From Fulvia fulva (lineage: Eukaryota; Ascomycota; Dothideomycetes; Mycosphaerellales; Mycosphaerellaceae), in the NCBI RefSeq assembly GCF_020509005.1, contig NC_063014.1, positions 4,960,001-5,024,000 of the forward strand: DNA of 64,000 bases, read 5' to 3'. The notes under the pieces are model-generated. The model was not told where the DNA came from, did no database searches, and worked only from the letters and a program-made list of their open reading frames with translations. Each line of letters opens with the position of its first letter. Position 1 is the stretch's first letter. Both the position numbers and the translations under genes were made by a program. Shown here piece by piece: positions 1 through 11,794 of this stretch.

Positions 1-1370
1 GGGGAGCCGGGCCTAGTTAGATTCCCTCGCCGTAACTAGTAGAGTACGTAGCCTCCCGTACGCCCTAGGTTATATATCCTTTATATTATTCTCGGCCCTA
101 GGGCGCTTATACCCGACCGCCGCTAGCTAGTTCCGGTATAGACTAGCCTTACGGTCGCCGTAGAACCTTAGGGCGACGGTTCTGTTTATAATTGCCTTGT
201 TTTTCGCTAGTTTCCGCTATAGGCATTCCGTACTATACGATAGGTAAAGCCCCGGACAGTTCGCGTAGCGCCTCGTAGCCGATATACAGTCCCTAGATAT
301 ATAGTCTCCTATATAGTTCGAGTAGGCCTACTTGTTTATATACGTGTAGGTTTAGTGTCTATACTGTTAGTATTTAAAGCATTAGAGGACACGGAAGGAT
401 AAGGAGTACTTTTCTACTATCTTAAGGCTATATTGCTAGATCAGGCCTTATTCTATTACTAGATCCGCCGCTTTTACGTCTTATACCTATACTATTAGCG
501 CCGAGGCCTTCTTACCTTCTAGCCATTTCCTATAGAGCTAAGACGCCTTCTAGATTAGAGAGTTAAGAGTGACCGGGTTATCCTCCTAGAGAGCTCGTAG
601 GTAACCTTAGTTAGTTAGGTCGAACTCTTTAGGCATATCGTAGACTAGGATCGTAAATTACTTCGTTAAGACCTTCGCTAATGCCGTAACCTTAGATGCC
701 TACTATAGCTATACCTCTAGGTGCCTCCTAGTAGTAGTAGAGCTAGTATAGATCTATAGAGTATCGTTAGACTATTAGTTCACTACGACTACCCCTAGTT
801 AATTGATTCGCTAGGTAAGCTCCTTATTCGATAGCTTCGCTACTTCGGCCTAGTCTTCCTTTACTATAATACGGATTATAACTATATCGTACGTTAGGCG
901 GGGGCCTAGTATCGAAGCCGCGACCGATACCTAGCTATAGGGGTATTGACTCCGGGTGGCCTTATTAATTGCCTAAGATATCGTCCTTATTTCTTATTAC
1001 CCTCGGTAATACGATAGGACTAGCGCCGTACGTAGCTAAGTGATCATTACCTATAGAGACCGGTATAGGAGCTAATCGTTAGTCTCTATACTTTTTACGT
1101 CCTCTATAAGTTGCTACTAGTTATCTTAGGGGAGCTTTGCCTATAGAGCCGTAGGCGCCGGTAGTACCGTAGCCTAGGCTACTATTGCCTAGGAGTTGCC
1201 TAATGTAGCTAGGTACCTCCGCGGCGTTTAGAGCTAAAGAAATAGGGTGAAGAGAGCTTTAAGCTATCTAGATTAAATTAGGTAGAACTCCCTTAATTCT
1301 AGGGGTAGTAGCCTACGTTATAGGTCGTTAGAATAGCCTTAATAAGGGCTTTCGATTATGTCCTCCTCGA
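1..1370 (-). mobile_element. RIP-mutated LINE (Tad1-like) ORF1/gag end, continues past left edge
   Basis: Read on the minus strand, the part near 60-430 gives a row of CCHC zinc knuckles of the kind found in ORF1 of Tad1/I-type LINEs. A block of the form CFK-CQQYGH-x4-C, then CSxCAGDH-x4-C, then CxNCPGxH-x5-C can be recognised if RIP changes (TGC to TAC, CAC to TAC, CAG to TAG) are allowed for; as it stands many of these Cys/His codons read Tyr and stops interrupt every frame. On the minus strand ORF1 runs toward lower coordinates, so the endonuclease/reverse transcriptase ORF should lie left of the window. The upper boundary (about 1370) is approximate. It is non-functional. It could be a second copy of the LINE at 18.8-20.9 kb; this cannot be tested because the two retain different parts. 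Confidence 0.65.
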
Positions 1371-1639
1371 AAAATACAAACGCGGGTTAAGTAGCTAATA
1401 AAAATCTACCTCCTACTTTGATCTATTTCTTCCTTATTAAGGGAGTTATAGATCTAAAGAGGCAGCTTTAGTTAGTTATATAGGATAAAGTATAGGAGTT
1501 AGTAACTACTCTAACGAGGGGAACTTGCCTTGGACTTCTATAGTTAAGTAAGCCACTTTATTATACTTATCATTATTAGACATTGTCTCTAGGGATGAGC
1601 TATATAAGTTACGTGACTCTTAGGCGGAAAAACCTTTTC

Positions 1640-2660
1640 TAGTCTTCTTTACTTTAGAGGTATAAGACTAGGCCTAGTTCTTCTAGAGCGACAGTATATT
1701 AGAGCTAAGTTTCTTTACTATTTTCTTAAGTTCTTCTATAGAGGACTTCTCTCTTAGTGTCCTCCTTAAAGTAGGTAGTAGAGTTCTCTTCTTCTTAACA
1801 TATGTTATATTCTAGGAAGATAGTAGTTAGGAATGAGATCTAAGGACCTTTCTTGCCTTAGGTAGACTAGGGCAGTCCTTGATTAGATAATCCTTCTTAT
1901 AGAGAAGGTAGTAGAGTAGTCTTACTAGACCTAAGGGCTTGACCTAGGTAGCTACTATACTATACTTAGCCTTAGAGGGATCTAACCTAGCTTCTTAAGC
2001 TTTAAGGATCTTTAAGGTCCTTTTATAATCTATCTTTAGCTAAGTTATAATAGTATCCCTAGCTATATAGTAGTCAGGTAGTAGTGAGCTTAAGAGCTAG
2101 GTCATCCTTATATTAGCTTTCCTATAATGCTGACCCTCTAGGTTAACATTAGCAATCCTTTTTCTAAGAGAAACTAGGTATGTCTATATAGATCTAATAG
2201 TAAAGTCTTTACTTATCTTAAAGGTCACAAATTGCTTTATAAGCTTATATATATAGGTTAGTAGTACCTAGCTATACTTGTTCTAGAGATACACCTACTT
2301 CTTAGTAGCTCTTCTAGATTTATATAAGCCCTTAAGCTCAAATTCATCTTCTTCAATAATCCTACTAAGGATACTAAAGTTATATACTATATTATGTCTT
2401 ATCTATATTAGCGTATTAAGGATCTCTTTAGTTATAGCCTCTTCTTAGAGTTTTAGAGTCTTGCCCTTAATATTGTTAAAAGACACTTCTATTAGGTCAT
2501 TAATTATAAAGAATGCTAATTAGCTCTCTATCTTATATCTCTAAAGGTTGAACCATCTCTTCTAATTGTCCCTCCTAAGAATTAGGATTTTGCCTCCCTT
2601 CTCCTCTATCTTCTCTTAGTATAAATCTATAATAGATTAGATGTAATAAAACAAGGTGTA
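1640..2660 (-). mobile_element. RIP-mutated Copia gag remnant
   Basis: The minus-strand translation of 2660 down to about 1900 keeps the layout of a Ty1/Copia gag polyprotein (DUF4219/UBN2 type). It has a start like N-W-K-x-W-F near 2550-2580, a long helical middle, and a stretch ending LPDYYIARDTIITQL around 2050-2100 after RIP stops are read through as Gln. Near 1860-1900 a zinc-knuckle-like motif ends in HLIKDCPSLPKAR, with its expected Cys/His codons changed to Tyr. No integrase or reverse transcriptase follows, and the next recognisable sequence is LINE ORF1, so the element is truncated or interrupted. It is clearly dead; family assignment rests on motif order only. Confidence 0.5.
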
Positions 2661-4082
2661 TATATTCTAAAGTAGTGGCTTAGATCCTACTAAGGCTTCT
2701 AGTATAGAATAGGAAAGTTCGTAGGTGTAGATACTAAGGCCTACTTAGTAAAGTAAAGAAGGAGCAGTATAAGGTCTCGGGGCTAGGACATAGGTCTGTC
2801 TCTCCTAGTAGAGCTTCAAATGACTTACTTGAAGTCCTTCTTAATAGTATCTCGATATAGTTCTACCTATAGAGTATCTTTAAGGTATTGGCTTTAAGTA
2901 AGCCGTATAGAGTCCTTATCTAGGTTACCTATTACTTAGTATCGAACTAAGCTCCTTAATAGGATAGACGGGGTAGACTTCTGATTCCTAGATATTTTCT
3001 ACTACGATAGTAAGGGATATAAGTAACCTATACTGATATAGGTTACTCTTATTCCTATATAAACCCGGGCTTATAACCTATTAAACAGGTACGGGTAGAT
3101 AGTAGCGGGGTAGAGTAAGAGATCAATCTTTAACTAACTAATAGTACGAGTATATAGCAATATATTAGGAACTAATGTGTTGATTATTTTAGATGTCTAT
3201 CTAAGCTAAAGGGGAGAGAAGGTATCTCCCTATAAGCTAAGCTATCGTAGATGCCTTAGGCTACTAGATCACTTCCTGATTGTTGACCCCCTTTAAGATG
3301 CTATATCTTAACAAATCGTATAGATAGCGCTATCTTTACCGAGATTAGGGATTGCTATCGTACCGCGTAGCTACTATATCTATCGCTTCGCTCTTGTATT
3401 ATCGTAGTAGCGACCTAATTACTATGCTTTATTTACCTAATTCTCGCCGAGCTACTACGCGTCGATTACTACGATTATAGGTAGCGGCTTCGGCATTCGA
3501 CTTATATTTTACTAGCGGCTTATATAGTAGTTATAGGTCTTCTAGAACTAACTCTTATAAGTTATACTTAAACTCGTCGTCGAGGCGATTCTTATTATAG
3601 CCTAAGTAGGTAGGTTCTTATTATATAGTAGATATACGTCTTAATTTAAGGTATTAAGGTGTCTAAATTAAAGGTAGTACGTACTACGTAGTAGCGATAT
3701 ATACCTATAGTAAAAAAATGTGCTATTAGCGGTTATAAACCTCTAAAGGTAAGTATAGCGGAGTAGAGCTCTCTACTAACCCTTCTAGACTATAAAGTAG
3801 CGTACAATCTACGCTACCGCTACCCGACGTATAGTACTTATTATACGACGATATAGGCGTAAGTAACGAGTATATATTTGCGAGTTCGCTAATAGGCAAA
3901 GTGTAGTAGGTCACGTGACCCTAAAACTTAAAAGTTAATCAATTAGAGCGGGCGCTAAGGCTAGTTAAGGGCTAGTAATAGAGCTCTACTCCCTCCTCGC
4001 TAACTCTGCTACCTACGCTCGAGTGTTCGTAAGCTTATACGTCGCTACGGTAGATTACTAGCGCTCGTCGGTCGTTACGCTT
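2661..4082. repeat. Unassigned RIP-mutated repeat sequence
   Basis: This stretch has the same CA/TG-depleted, TA-rich composition as the neighbouring elements but no protein motif could be recognised on either strand. The only open frame of note is a 62-codon minus-strand stretch at 3726-3914, whose composition (Tyr, Leu, Ser) is what RIP-mutated DNA gives by chance. It probably contains the remaining parts of the Copia and LINE elements on its left, or further decayed repeats. Confidence 0.5.
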
Positions 4083-4102
4083 AAATAAATAAATAAATAA
4101 AT
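4083..4102. repeat. AAAT microsatellite
   Basis: Five copies of a tetranucleotide AAAT run on the plus strand inside the RIP-mutated block. It lies roughly where the 3' end of the minus-strand LINE would be expected, but a tail of that LINE would read as T-rich on the plus strand in the opposite sense, so it is listed only as a simple repeat. Confidence 0.85.
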
Positions 4103-4269
4103 ATATTTATAATGCCTATCTAGCTCCTAAAAGGTCTACGAGGCCGGGGGCTATTAATAAAGAGAGAGGGGAAAACCGTCGTACGGGGAAAACCCCTCTT
4201 TAGGTATTAGTAAGTTCTCTTTATTACTTATCGGTTAATCTATCGTACTAGAAGCGGTAAGTACTAGGT

Positions 4270-4681
4270 AGCTAGCCGCCCCGGAGTACTAATCTACCCG
4301 GTGCCTAGGAACGAGTATTAGTAGCTAGCCGACTATCGAGCAGACGATAGGTCGACTATTAGTAGAGGCGGGTCGCCTATCGAGTAGGAGACAGGTCGAC
4401 CGTCGAGCGGAAAACGAGCTAGCCGTCGAGTAGACGACGAGTCGACCCTTCCGGGCTCCTATACTCTATTAGTGCTCCTGTCGCTATTCCTCCTATACTC
4501 GGGATCGCTATAGGCTACGGTCTACCCGCCTACGTAGTCGTCGGTACCGCCGGAGTCCTACTACGTCTATAGGTAGGGCGCCTTCGAAGGCTTCCTAGAG
4601 CTCTTCCTCCTAGGCTATCTCCCCTATTCTTACTACTATCTTACCCGCTATCTAGAACTACTATAGTAGGCCGGTCCGTAT
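4270..4681 (-). mobile_element. 3' segment of the nested LINE (ORF2 C-terminus)
   Basis: The minus strand directly left of the Copia insertion continues the LINE ORF2 found at 11494-11610. Joining the two flanks and counting the CGTAT duplication once gives a continuous frame that reads AARIVIRTGLL, then two RIP stops (former Gln), F and a further stop. This resembles the conserved end of Tad1-type ORF2 proteins (…AA.F.I.TGLL.QF…). The frame then continues as a Glu-rich tail for another 30 or more codons. The lower limit is a guess; recognisable coding fades by about 4270. Confidence 0.6.
4319..4445. repeat. Degenerate ~23 bp tandem repeat in LINE 3' part
   Basis: About five to six imperfect units of roughly 22-24 bp share a core resembling GTCGACYRTCGAGYRGACGA, for example around 4351, 4374, 4397 and 4421. 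The units diverge mostly by C-to-T/G-to-A changes, as expected from RIP. They sit within the 3' portion of the interrupted LINE and may be a variable tail of ORF2 or of its 3' untranslated region. Confidence 0.6.
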
Positions 4682-4888
4682 TATCGCGATCCGAGCGTAT
4701 ATATAGGCAACATCCTATTATTAAAACTTAAGGCTACGTACGCTAAGAATTAGGTAACTAATTAGTTACCTATAGCCTCTTTAAGAGTAACACTTATCTA
4801 TTCTAGATAGACATATACAATACATAACCTGCTTTTGAAACACCCTATATAAGCCCGTATAATAACTTCCTACACTTCTAACGTAATA
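4682..4888 (+). repeat. Copia 5' LTR
   Basis: This 207 bp direct repeat matches 11287-11493 at a constant offset of 6605 bp with only a few transitions. It begins TA where the 3' copy still has TG, and ends TA in place of the usual CA; both changes are RIP type. Confidence 0.9.
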
Positions 4889-4906
4889 GTTATAAGCCCG
4901 ATTAGC
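4889..4906 (+). other. Copia primer-binding site (half-tRNA iMet type)
   Basis: The bases directly after the 5' LTR read GTTATAAGCCCGATTAGC. If one RIP change (TG to TA) is allowed for, this becomes complementary to the anticodon-loop end of a CAU-anticodon methionine tRNA 5' half, the primer known from copia and Ty5. The match is made from memory of tRNA anatomy, not by alignment. Confidence 0.5.
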
Positions 4907-7900
4907 GCTTACTAATATTCGCTACGATAAGGAAGCCCTAAAGTAGAGTTTATATCGTTATAGCACTACTACTATAACTAGTACAGTAGTATCCCCTAGG
5001 CCTAGTGAACCCGCGTAGAACTTTCACTAGCCTATAACCTATTTTATAGTTATAGCTACTACCGAGACGCCGGTAACTACCGGTACCCTACCTTAGGGTA
5101 CCGTAGTTCTAAAGAGCTATAACTAATAGGACAAGTTTGACCGTTAGCTAGAGCTCTACGTAGAGTCTTTAAATGTCTAGAAGTATATAGATCCTTACTA
5201 ACTAAGTAACGAGCTAATAGAGCCTACTTACTTAACGTTTAAGGAAATCTAATAAGCGTATACGGTAGGAGACGCTACATTAAGAGACCTTATTAAGCTA
5301 CGATAAATAGACGTAGACCGAAGGCAACGGATATACGACATCTTTACTACTACGCGATTAAAGCTCATTACCTACCTTATCCGTACGACGATAGAGCTAG
5401 GGCAAGAGCTAATATACGGCTAGAACACCCTTAGAGCGAAATACTAGGCTCTTAAGGATCAGTATAGTCTAGACGATATGCTACGTAAGCGGTAGCTTAC
5501 GCTTGAGCTGTCTAGGCTTTAGAAGGCTAGCGTACGTAGAATCGACGACTAGTACTTAGACTAGTTAGTTTTATAGACTAAGATACTTAAGTATAACTAC
5601 GCTAAGTACGACGACCTTAGTAGACACTTCCTACTTACTATTTAGTAGAAGTAGGCTCTAGCCTACGGTACTTCTCTATATAACGAGTAGAAGCGTAACA
5701 AAATGTTACTATAAAAGCTTACTAAGCGTTACCTCGAATAGATACGCGACACCGTACTAGTAATAACTAACGGTCGATTAGTCTTCGTAACCTTCTCCGG
5801 AGAAACCTTAGTAGAAGCAGAGGATGAAACAGTACCTATAGGTGCTAGTTAAAAGGAGAGTGACCGTAGTAGTAGCCGCGGTAATAATAACCGTAGTAAT
5901 AGCCGCGGTAATAAGGGTCGTAGTAGTAGCCGCGGCGATAAGAATAAAGACAAGGATAATAATAGGCCAAGCGGCTACTAGAACATTACCGGCGAGCCTA
6001 AGGACACCTGTTATAAGGGCCTGTTCTTATACGATATAATCAACCCCGATAAGCGCCTAGTAAAGGATTAGCGCTTAGAGTAGTAGAAGAAGTACTAGAA
6101 AAACTTTATTAACTACTACTTAAGCGACGACGGCGAGCGTCTACTTAGCGTATTAAATCGTAATAATCGTAAGGACTAGGAACGTAACAAGGCTATTGCT
6201 AATACGAAGAAGGCATTACTAAGCGATAAGGGCTTTATTAGCCTTACTGTTCTTTCTAGCTCAATTAGTAAGTTGAGCGTTAACTTTAGGGATTACTAGG
6301 TATATAATAACTGTTCAGACACTTATATAATCAATCATTATAACTAGGAGGGTATAGAGTTTATTATAGAGCGCCTTACTACCTTAGAAATCTAGGCTAG
6401 AACAACCACCTTTCTAATTATAGCGTTAGGGCGTGTTTATATATTAATTAGGGGCCATTTATTCACCTTACTAGATGTGGCTTACTACCTAGGCTTTTAT
6501 ATAAACGTTATCTCTTATATACGTATAGAAAGAGCCGGACTCTAGTAGTACGGACGTAGTAATTCAATGTGGTACAACGACACTAAATTGATAGACCTAT
6601 ACCGCCCTACTAGTATAATCCCTTTCTTTAAGGTGGTCATACTACCTAAGTCACCTATTATTTACTAATAGCCTATAAAAGAGGGCCTAGTACTACCGAA
6701 GGTCACTAAAAAGATACGTAACGCGTACTTTATTAGCACTATTAGTAGGGGTGTAAACATCGGCGATAAACCTACTAATAGCGTAGTATCTCTAACTACT
6801 TAAGAGGATAGTAACCGTACCGTTCTCGTAGTTATAAACAGTACTAGGGGCACTAAAGGTGTAGCTACGTCTAGTAGGACCCCTATTAAATACCGAAAGC
6901 TCTCTAGCCGCTAGTGGCATCAAATCTTTAGTCATATTAGCGCTAAACGTATTAAGTAGTTACCGCTTAGAGTCGAGGGGGTGATTATTAACGATAGTCT
7001 AAGCGCACCCCTTACTACATATTGTAGAGTATATAGGCTTAGTAAAGCTTATAAGGTATACAATCGGTCTTAGCCTATTAGGGTAATGACCCTATACGGC
7101 TATATAGCTATAGACTTAGTAGAATTTACTATTGCCTATAACGGTAATAGGTACCTCGTCTACTTTTACGATCTAGATACCTATAGACACTTCTAGTTCA
7201 CTATTAAGAACAGGGATTAGCAATCGGTATTAGCTTGCTTTAACAGCCTACTAAGCTTTATTAACTTTATTAGTCGTAGGTTCGTATACTTCTATAGCGA
7301 CAACGAGCCCGCTATTAGGAAGGTGTTTTGCTTAGTTATCAATAATAACAAGATTGAATAGTACGTAACCGCGGAATACGCGCCTACGTAGGACCTAGTA
7401 GAAAGAGCTAGAGCCCTAATTATCACTATAAGTAGAACTATTCGTATCTACGTACGATTGCCGGAAAAGCTTTAGCTAGAATATACTATAGTAGCGGTAT
7501 ATATCCTCTAGCGATCCCCTATCTAGTTAAAGGGCTAGAAGACCCTATTCGAATTGGCAATAGGACGAATTCCGAACGTAGGTTATATAGTAGTGTATAG
7601 CTCCCTTATATACGTGTTTATCTATAGACTAGATCAGCCTAGTAAGAGCGAGAAACTCTAAGAGAGAGCGCTTATAGGCTACCTTATAGGATACGACTCT
7701 ACTAATATCTACCGCGTATAGGACCTATTAAAAGATAGGGTTATACGAGTCAAGGACGTCCTCTTCGATAAGACCACGTTCTATAACCTATTACGCCTAA
7801 TAGTAGGGTATACGACCCCTATCGAGAACATCGTAATAGTAGAACCGGCTAAAGAGCCTAAATAATACTACGACCTATATATCGCTTATTACGAGCAAGA

Positions 7901-10900
7901 TATAGTATAGGCCGAGGGGGTAGAAGAATAGGCTAAACAGCCGTATACCTAATAACCTCGAGACGCCTACTAAAAGCTCCTTAGGCAAGAACTATACTAG
8001 CCGTAACACCGCGAGTCAGCAATATATAACTAAAAAGACCGGCAAATAGAGCACTTAACAGATCACGTGACTTAAGACAATATATAGTAGTTAGTACATA
8101 ACACTACTAACTACTACGACACCCTATAGTAGTAGATAATAGATGCCCTTACCGTAGAAGACCGTAAGGAGATCATAGGCAACACGGACCCTAATCGCGA
8201 GCTATATCTATTTATATTTATACTACTAGAAGACGCGTTAATATATAACGCGTCTAATATACTACTCTTCCCCCTAGAGCTAGAGCTCTATACACTAGAG
8301 GAGTCTAACTATATAGTTATAGAGAATAGAAAGCGCCTACGAACGGCCTACTTCTACTATATACTATACTAGATCATAGTCGCTAATATAATTATCGGCT
8401 AGATGTCCGGTATACGACCTAGAATACGCGCCTATCGCGATAAGAGCGATCGAAGCCCTATACAAAGAGGCAATAGCCCTCTAAGGCGTGTTAATACTAC
8501 TACCTCTATATACCGCGATGACCTTCCGCCCGAACCTTCTAACTACCGAGCCGCTATAAAACACCGCTTCTCCTAATAGTAGATCGAAGCTATAGCTAAG
8601 GAGTTTACTAAAGCCCTAGTAATAGGCACATTTAGATAGGTAACAAAGGAAGAGAAGGATTAGGATACTTAGTAAGAGGAGGGACTTTAGCTACTACTAC
8701 CGCTTAAGTAGGTATATAAATATAAACTAGACGAGTACGGTATACTAAAGAGCTTTAAGGCTAGGCTATACGTAAGAGGCGATTTATAAGGAACATACTT
8801 AGATATATACGCCGCTATACTACTAGTAAGCATGTTCCGCCTCTACTATACTATAGCCGCGAGCTTCGACCTAGAAGCCGAACAATTCGATATTATTAAC
8901 GCCTTCCTAAACTCGGACCTACTATATACTATATATCTGTAACCACCTCCTAGAATTAACAGGCCATCCTATAGACACGCCCTTAAGCTAGTTAAGGCCC
9001 TCTACGGTCTAAAGGAGTCCCCTTTATTATAGTATAACTCCCTAACCGAGACGCTAGCCTCCCTTAGACTAGTACCCCTATCGGACTCCGAATAGATCTA
9101 CTATAACAATAAGGTTATATTCTTCTTTTACGTTAACGACCTAGTTATACTCTACTACCGTAAGCATAAGGCCTAGACTACTAATATTAAGTAGCGGCTA
9201 CTTACTAAGTACGAGATATACGAGCTCGGTGATCTCTCCTAGTTCCTAGGAATCAAGGTTACGCGCGATAGAAACAAGCGCTTACTATAGCTCTCTTAAG
9301 AAGACTATATTAAGAAGCTAGCCGCCAAATTTAGTATATCTACGAATGTACGTAAAACGACAGTACTAGTAGATTAACACCTTGATTAGACCGTTCTAGA
9401 GGGTCATTAACCCACCTCTATCGCTATCCTTACGTACTAATAACGTATAGGATCCCTTAACTTCGCCGCTATATATACGCGGCCTAACATCGCCTTTTCC
9501 TTATCTATACTATCGTAGTATCTAACTAAGCTAACTAAGACATACCTTAAGCTTATAGATTAGTACTTACGCTATCTCCTAGAGACTAAGAACCTCTACC
9601 TTATATATAGCGCTAGCAAACACATTACTAGCCTTTATAGCTAACTAGAGCACCTCGGTAGTAACTACGAGTTCTTTAGAGTATCGGACGCATCCTACGG
9701 CATAAATAATAATAGGACCAGCTTAAATAGCTAGGTCTTTATACTATTCGGTGGACTAGTAGATTATAAGGTATCTAAACAAATTACTATCACTAAGTCC
9801 TTAATAGAGGCTAAGCTACTCGGGCGTTTATAAGCCGCCTTAGAGCTTATATAGTAGGAACGAGTCTTCGCTAAGATACACCTTTAGTTTAATTAGCGTA
9901 CCTACTTATACTACGATAATACGTAGACTATCCGCCTTGTTAACTAATAAGGGCAAAAGCTTAATACGAAGCTACGCTACGTTAATATCTACTACTACTA
10001 GCTCCGATAGCGAGACTAGCGCGGAGACATTAAGATTAAGTATCTTAGCACTAACGATATGCCTATAGACGGGCTAACTAAGCTGCTTCTACTATAGAAG
10101 CACAAGAACTTCGTTAAGCTACTTAATATAGCTAAGGAAGGCGTAGACCTACGTACCTTAGTACCCTCTATAGCCGTATTAGGAGGTAACGGGCTAATAG
10201 ACGCCTAAGAAGCCCGTAGTAGCGGCCTTACCTTATCTCGAAACGAACACCGAACGGCTTCATCTTTACGGACACCTCTCTAGAAGCGCTAGTAGGCGCA
10301 AAACACGGCTACTAGTAGCTACTAATACTATAGACGATAACGAAGCTAGGGCAAAGTATCTACTATTTACCGGTACGGCCCTAGTACTATTATTAACAGG
10401 TATTTCTCGGACCCCTATTAGCTAATAGCGTAAGGGCGAGAAACACCCCTATTACTAGTAGTAGCGTACGCGCGCGACAAAAGTAGCGCGTCTAATTAGA
10501 AAGCGAGAAACGCCTCTAACTTACTACTAGTAATAATACTACTACCTTGTCACTATATTATCCGCTACTTTCGTACCTTCTATACAGTACACACTTGCCT
10601 AAAACAAAAAGGTGTTACTACTCTAAGGTAATGACCTTTAAAAGTATAGAAAGTAAGGCACCCCGAAGGTGCCTTTTTAACTTTCTGATACCGTTACTCC
10701 GGTATTACCTATTAGAGCCCTATTACACCTCTTATAGTACAAGCTCTGTCGTAGACAGCCTAGTGTATTGCGCTACTAACTAGTATCTTATACTCCCTAG
10801 GGGTAGAGCGAGCTCTCTTACTATTCGCCGGAGCGAAATAACTTAGTATAGAGTAATTATCGGACAATTTAATAAGTTGAGCGGACGACAATATATGTTT

Positions 10901-11286
10901 AAGTATACGATAGGACTAAGGCTACCCCTAGATTAAACTCAGGACCTCTAATGTTTGCCGGTAGGTAAGATGATTGTATACTTAAGTAAAAGTCCGTATA
11001 ACGGGACTATTACCTAAGCTATCTTACCGGTAACAGTTATATATTCTATGCTTTTTATATAGGTAACAATAGTAGTAGTGAAAGTGAGAAATAAGGGAAG
11101 GGGTACAAAGCTCACCTCACTTACCTCACCTTACTTCACCTAAAATAGCTGACTTACCCTTACTATAGTAGTAGTAATACCGAGGGCCTAACGTTACTAC
11201 TATAGGTAGGGGGGGTAGTTATGATAGGGTGCACGCGATTATATAGGAATCAGCTTATTCACTCTAGCGTACGAGCTAAGGAGGTG

Positions 11287-11493
11287 TGTCGCGATCCGAG
11301 CGTATATATAGGCAACATCCTATTATTAAAACTTAAGGCTACGTACGCTAAGAATTAGGTAACTAATTAGTTACCTATAGCCTCTTTAAGAGCAACACTT
11401 GTCTATTCTAGATAGACATATACAATACATAACCTACTTTTGAAACACCCTATATAAGCCCGTACAATAACTTCCTATATTTCTCACGTAATA
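11287..11493 (+). repeat. Copia 3' LTR
   Basis: Second copy of the 207 bp LTR. It starts with an intact TG and is preceded by the purine-rich AAGGAGG (11279-11285), a good polypurine tract. It is followed by the target duplication CGTAT (11494-11498). Confidence 0.9.
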
Positions 11494-11610
11494 CGTATTA
11501 CTATTCGTGCCGCTACTCGTATCCTACGCGCTATACCTAAATATATTAGAAGTCTATAGCCCTAGTCTCGAGGCGTATTACCTACCGGGCTTCTATAAAT
11601 TGTAGGTAGA
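11494..11610 (-). mobile_element. Middle segment of the nested LINE
   Basis: This 117 bp strip lies between the Copia and Gypsy elements and includes one copy of each target duplication. On the minus strand it reads as LINE ORF2 C-terminal sequence: the piece near 11600 follows on from the zinc knuckle at 18838-18890, and the piece near 11500 gives RVAARIVIR, completed by TGLL on the far side of the Copia. A frame change between its two ends implies at least one small indel. Confidence 0.6.
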
Positions 11611-11794
11611 TATAAGGGCGCGCGTATTATAGGGTCCGAACGAGATAGTTATTGTTCTACGAAGCTACGAAAGAGGAGCGCGAGGCGCGGCGAAGTTATA
11701 AAGCAAAGCTAAGCCGCGCTAACCCGATACGGAAGGTCCGCGGTTCAGCCGGGCCGACGTAGCTATAGTAGGGGGTCGCGGGCTATCCGTAATA
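11611..11794 (-). repeat. Gypsy 3' LTR
   Basis: Direct repeat of 18651-18834 at a constant offset of 7040 bp, differing by a few transitions. It starts and ends with TA, consistent with RIP of TG…CA. It is the 3' LTR because the element is on the minus strand. Confidence 0.88.

Larger units (their letters stand above)
4682..11493 (+). mobile_element. Complete but RIP-inactivated Ty1/Copia retrotransposon
   Basis: The element is bounded by two 207 bp LTRs and a 5 bp target duplication CGTAT (4677-4681 and 11494-11498). Internal order on the plus strand is that of Copia. A gag-like region lies at about 5060-6050 with an Arg/Ser/Gly/Asn-rich linker at 5870-5960. A GAG-pre-integrase motif (WHQIFSHISAKRI) lies near 6910-6960. 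The integrase spans about 7080-7660, with YIAIDLVEF, FYSDNEPAI and LVERAR around the D, D and E positions. The reverse transcriptase spans about 8560-9400, with FDIINAFLNSDL, ALYGLKESP and FFYVNDLVIL, where the second Asp of the usual YVDD box is Asn. An RNase H-like region follows to about 10150. Dozens of TAG/TAA stops replace former CAG/CAA codons. The 3' part (10150-11286) shows no coding match. The element cannot encode its own proteins. Confidence 0.9.

Noticed and set aside
4083..4102. AAAT repeat as the 3' tail of the minus-strand LINE
   Set aside because: A LINE tail on the minus strand would be A-rich on that strand; this repeat is A-rich on the plus strand, so the orientation is wrong.
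5842..6039. Plus-strand 65-codon ORF rich in Val/Ile/Ala
   Set aside because: It is an out-of-frame reading of the low-complexity linker in the Copia gag region.
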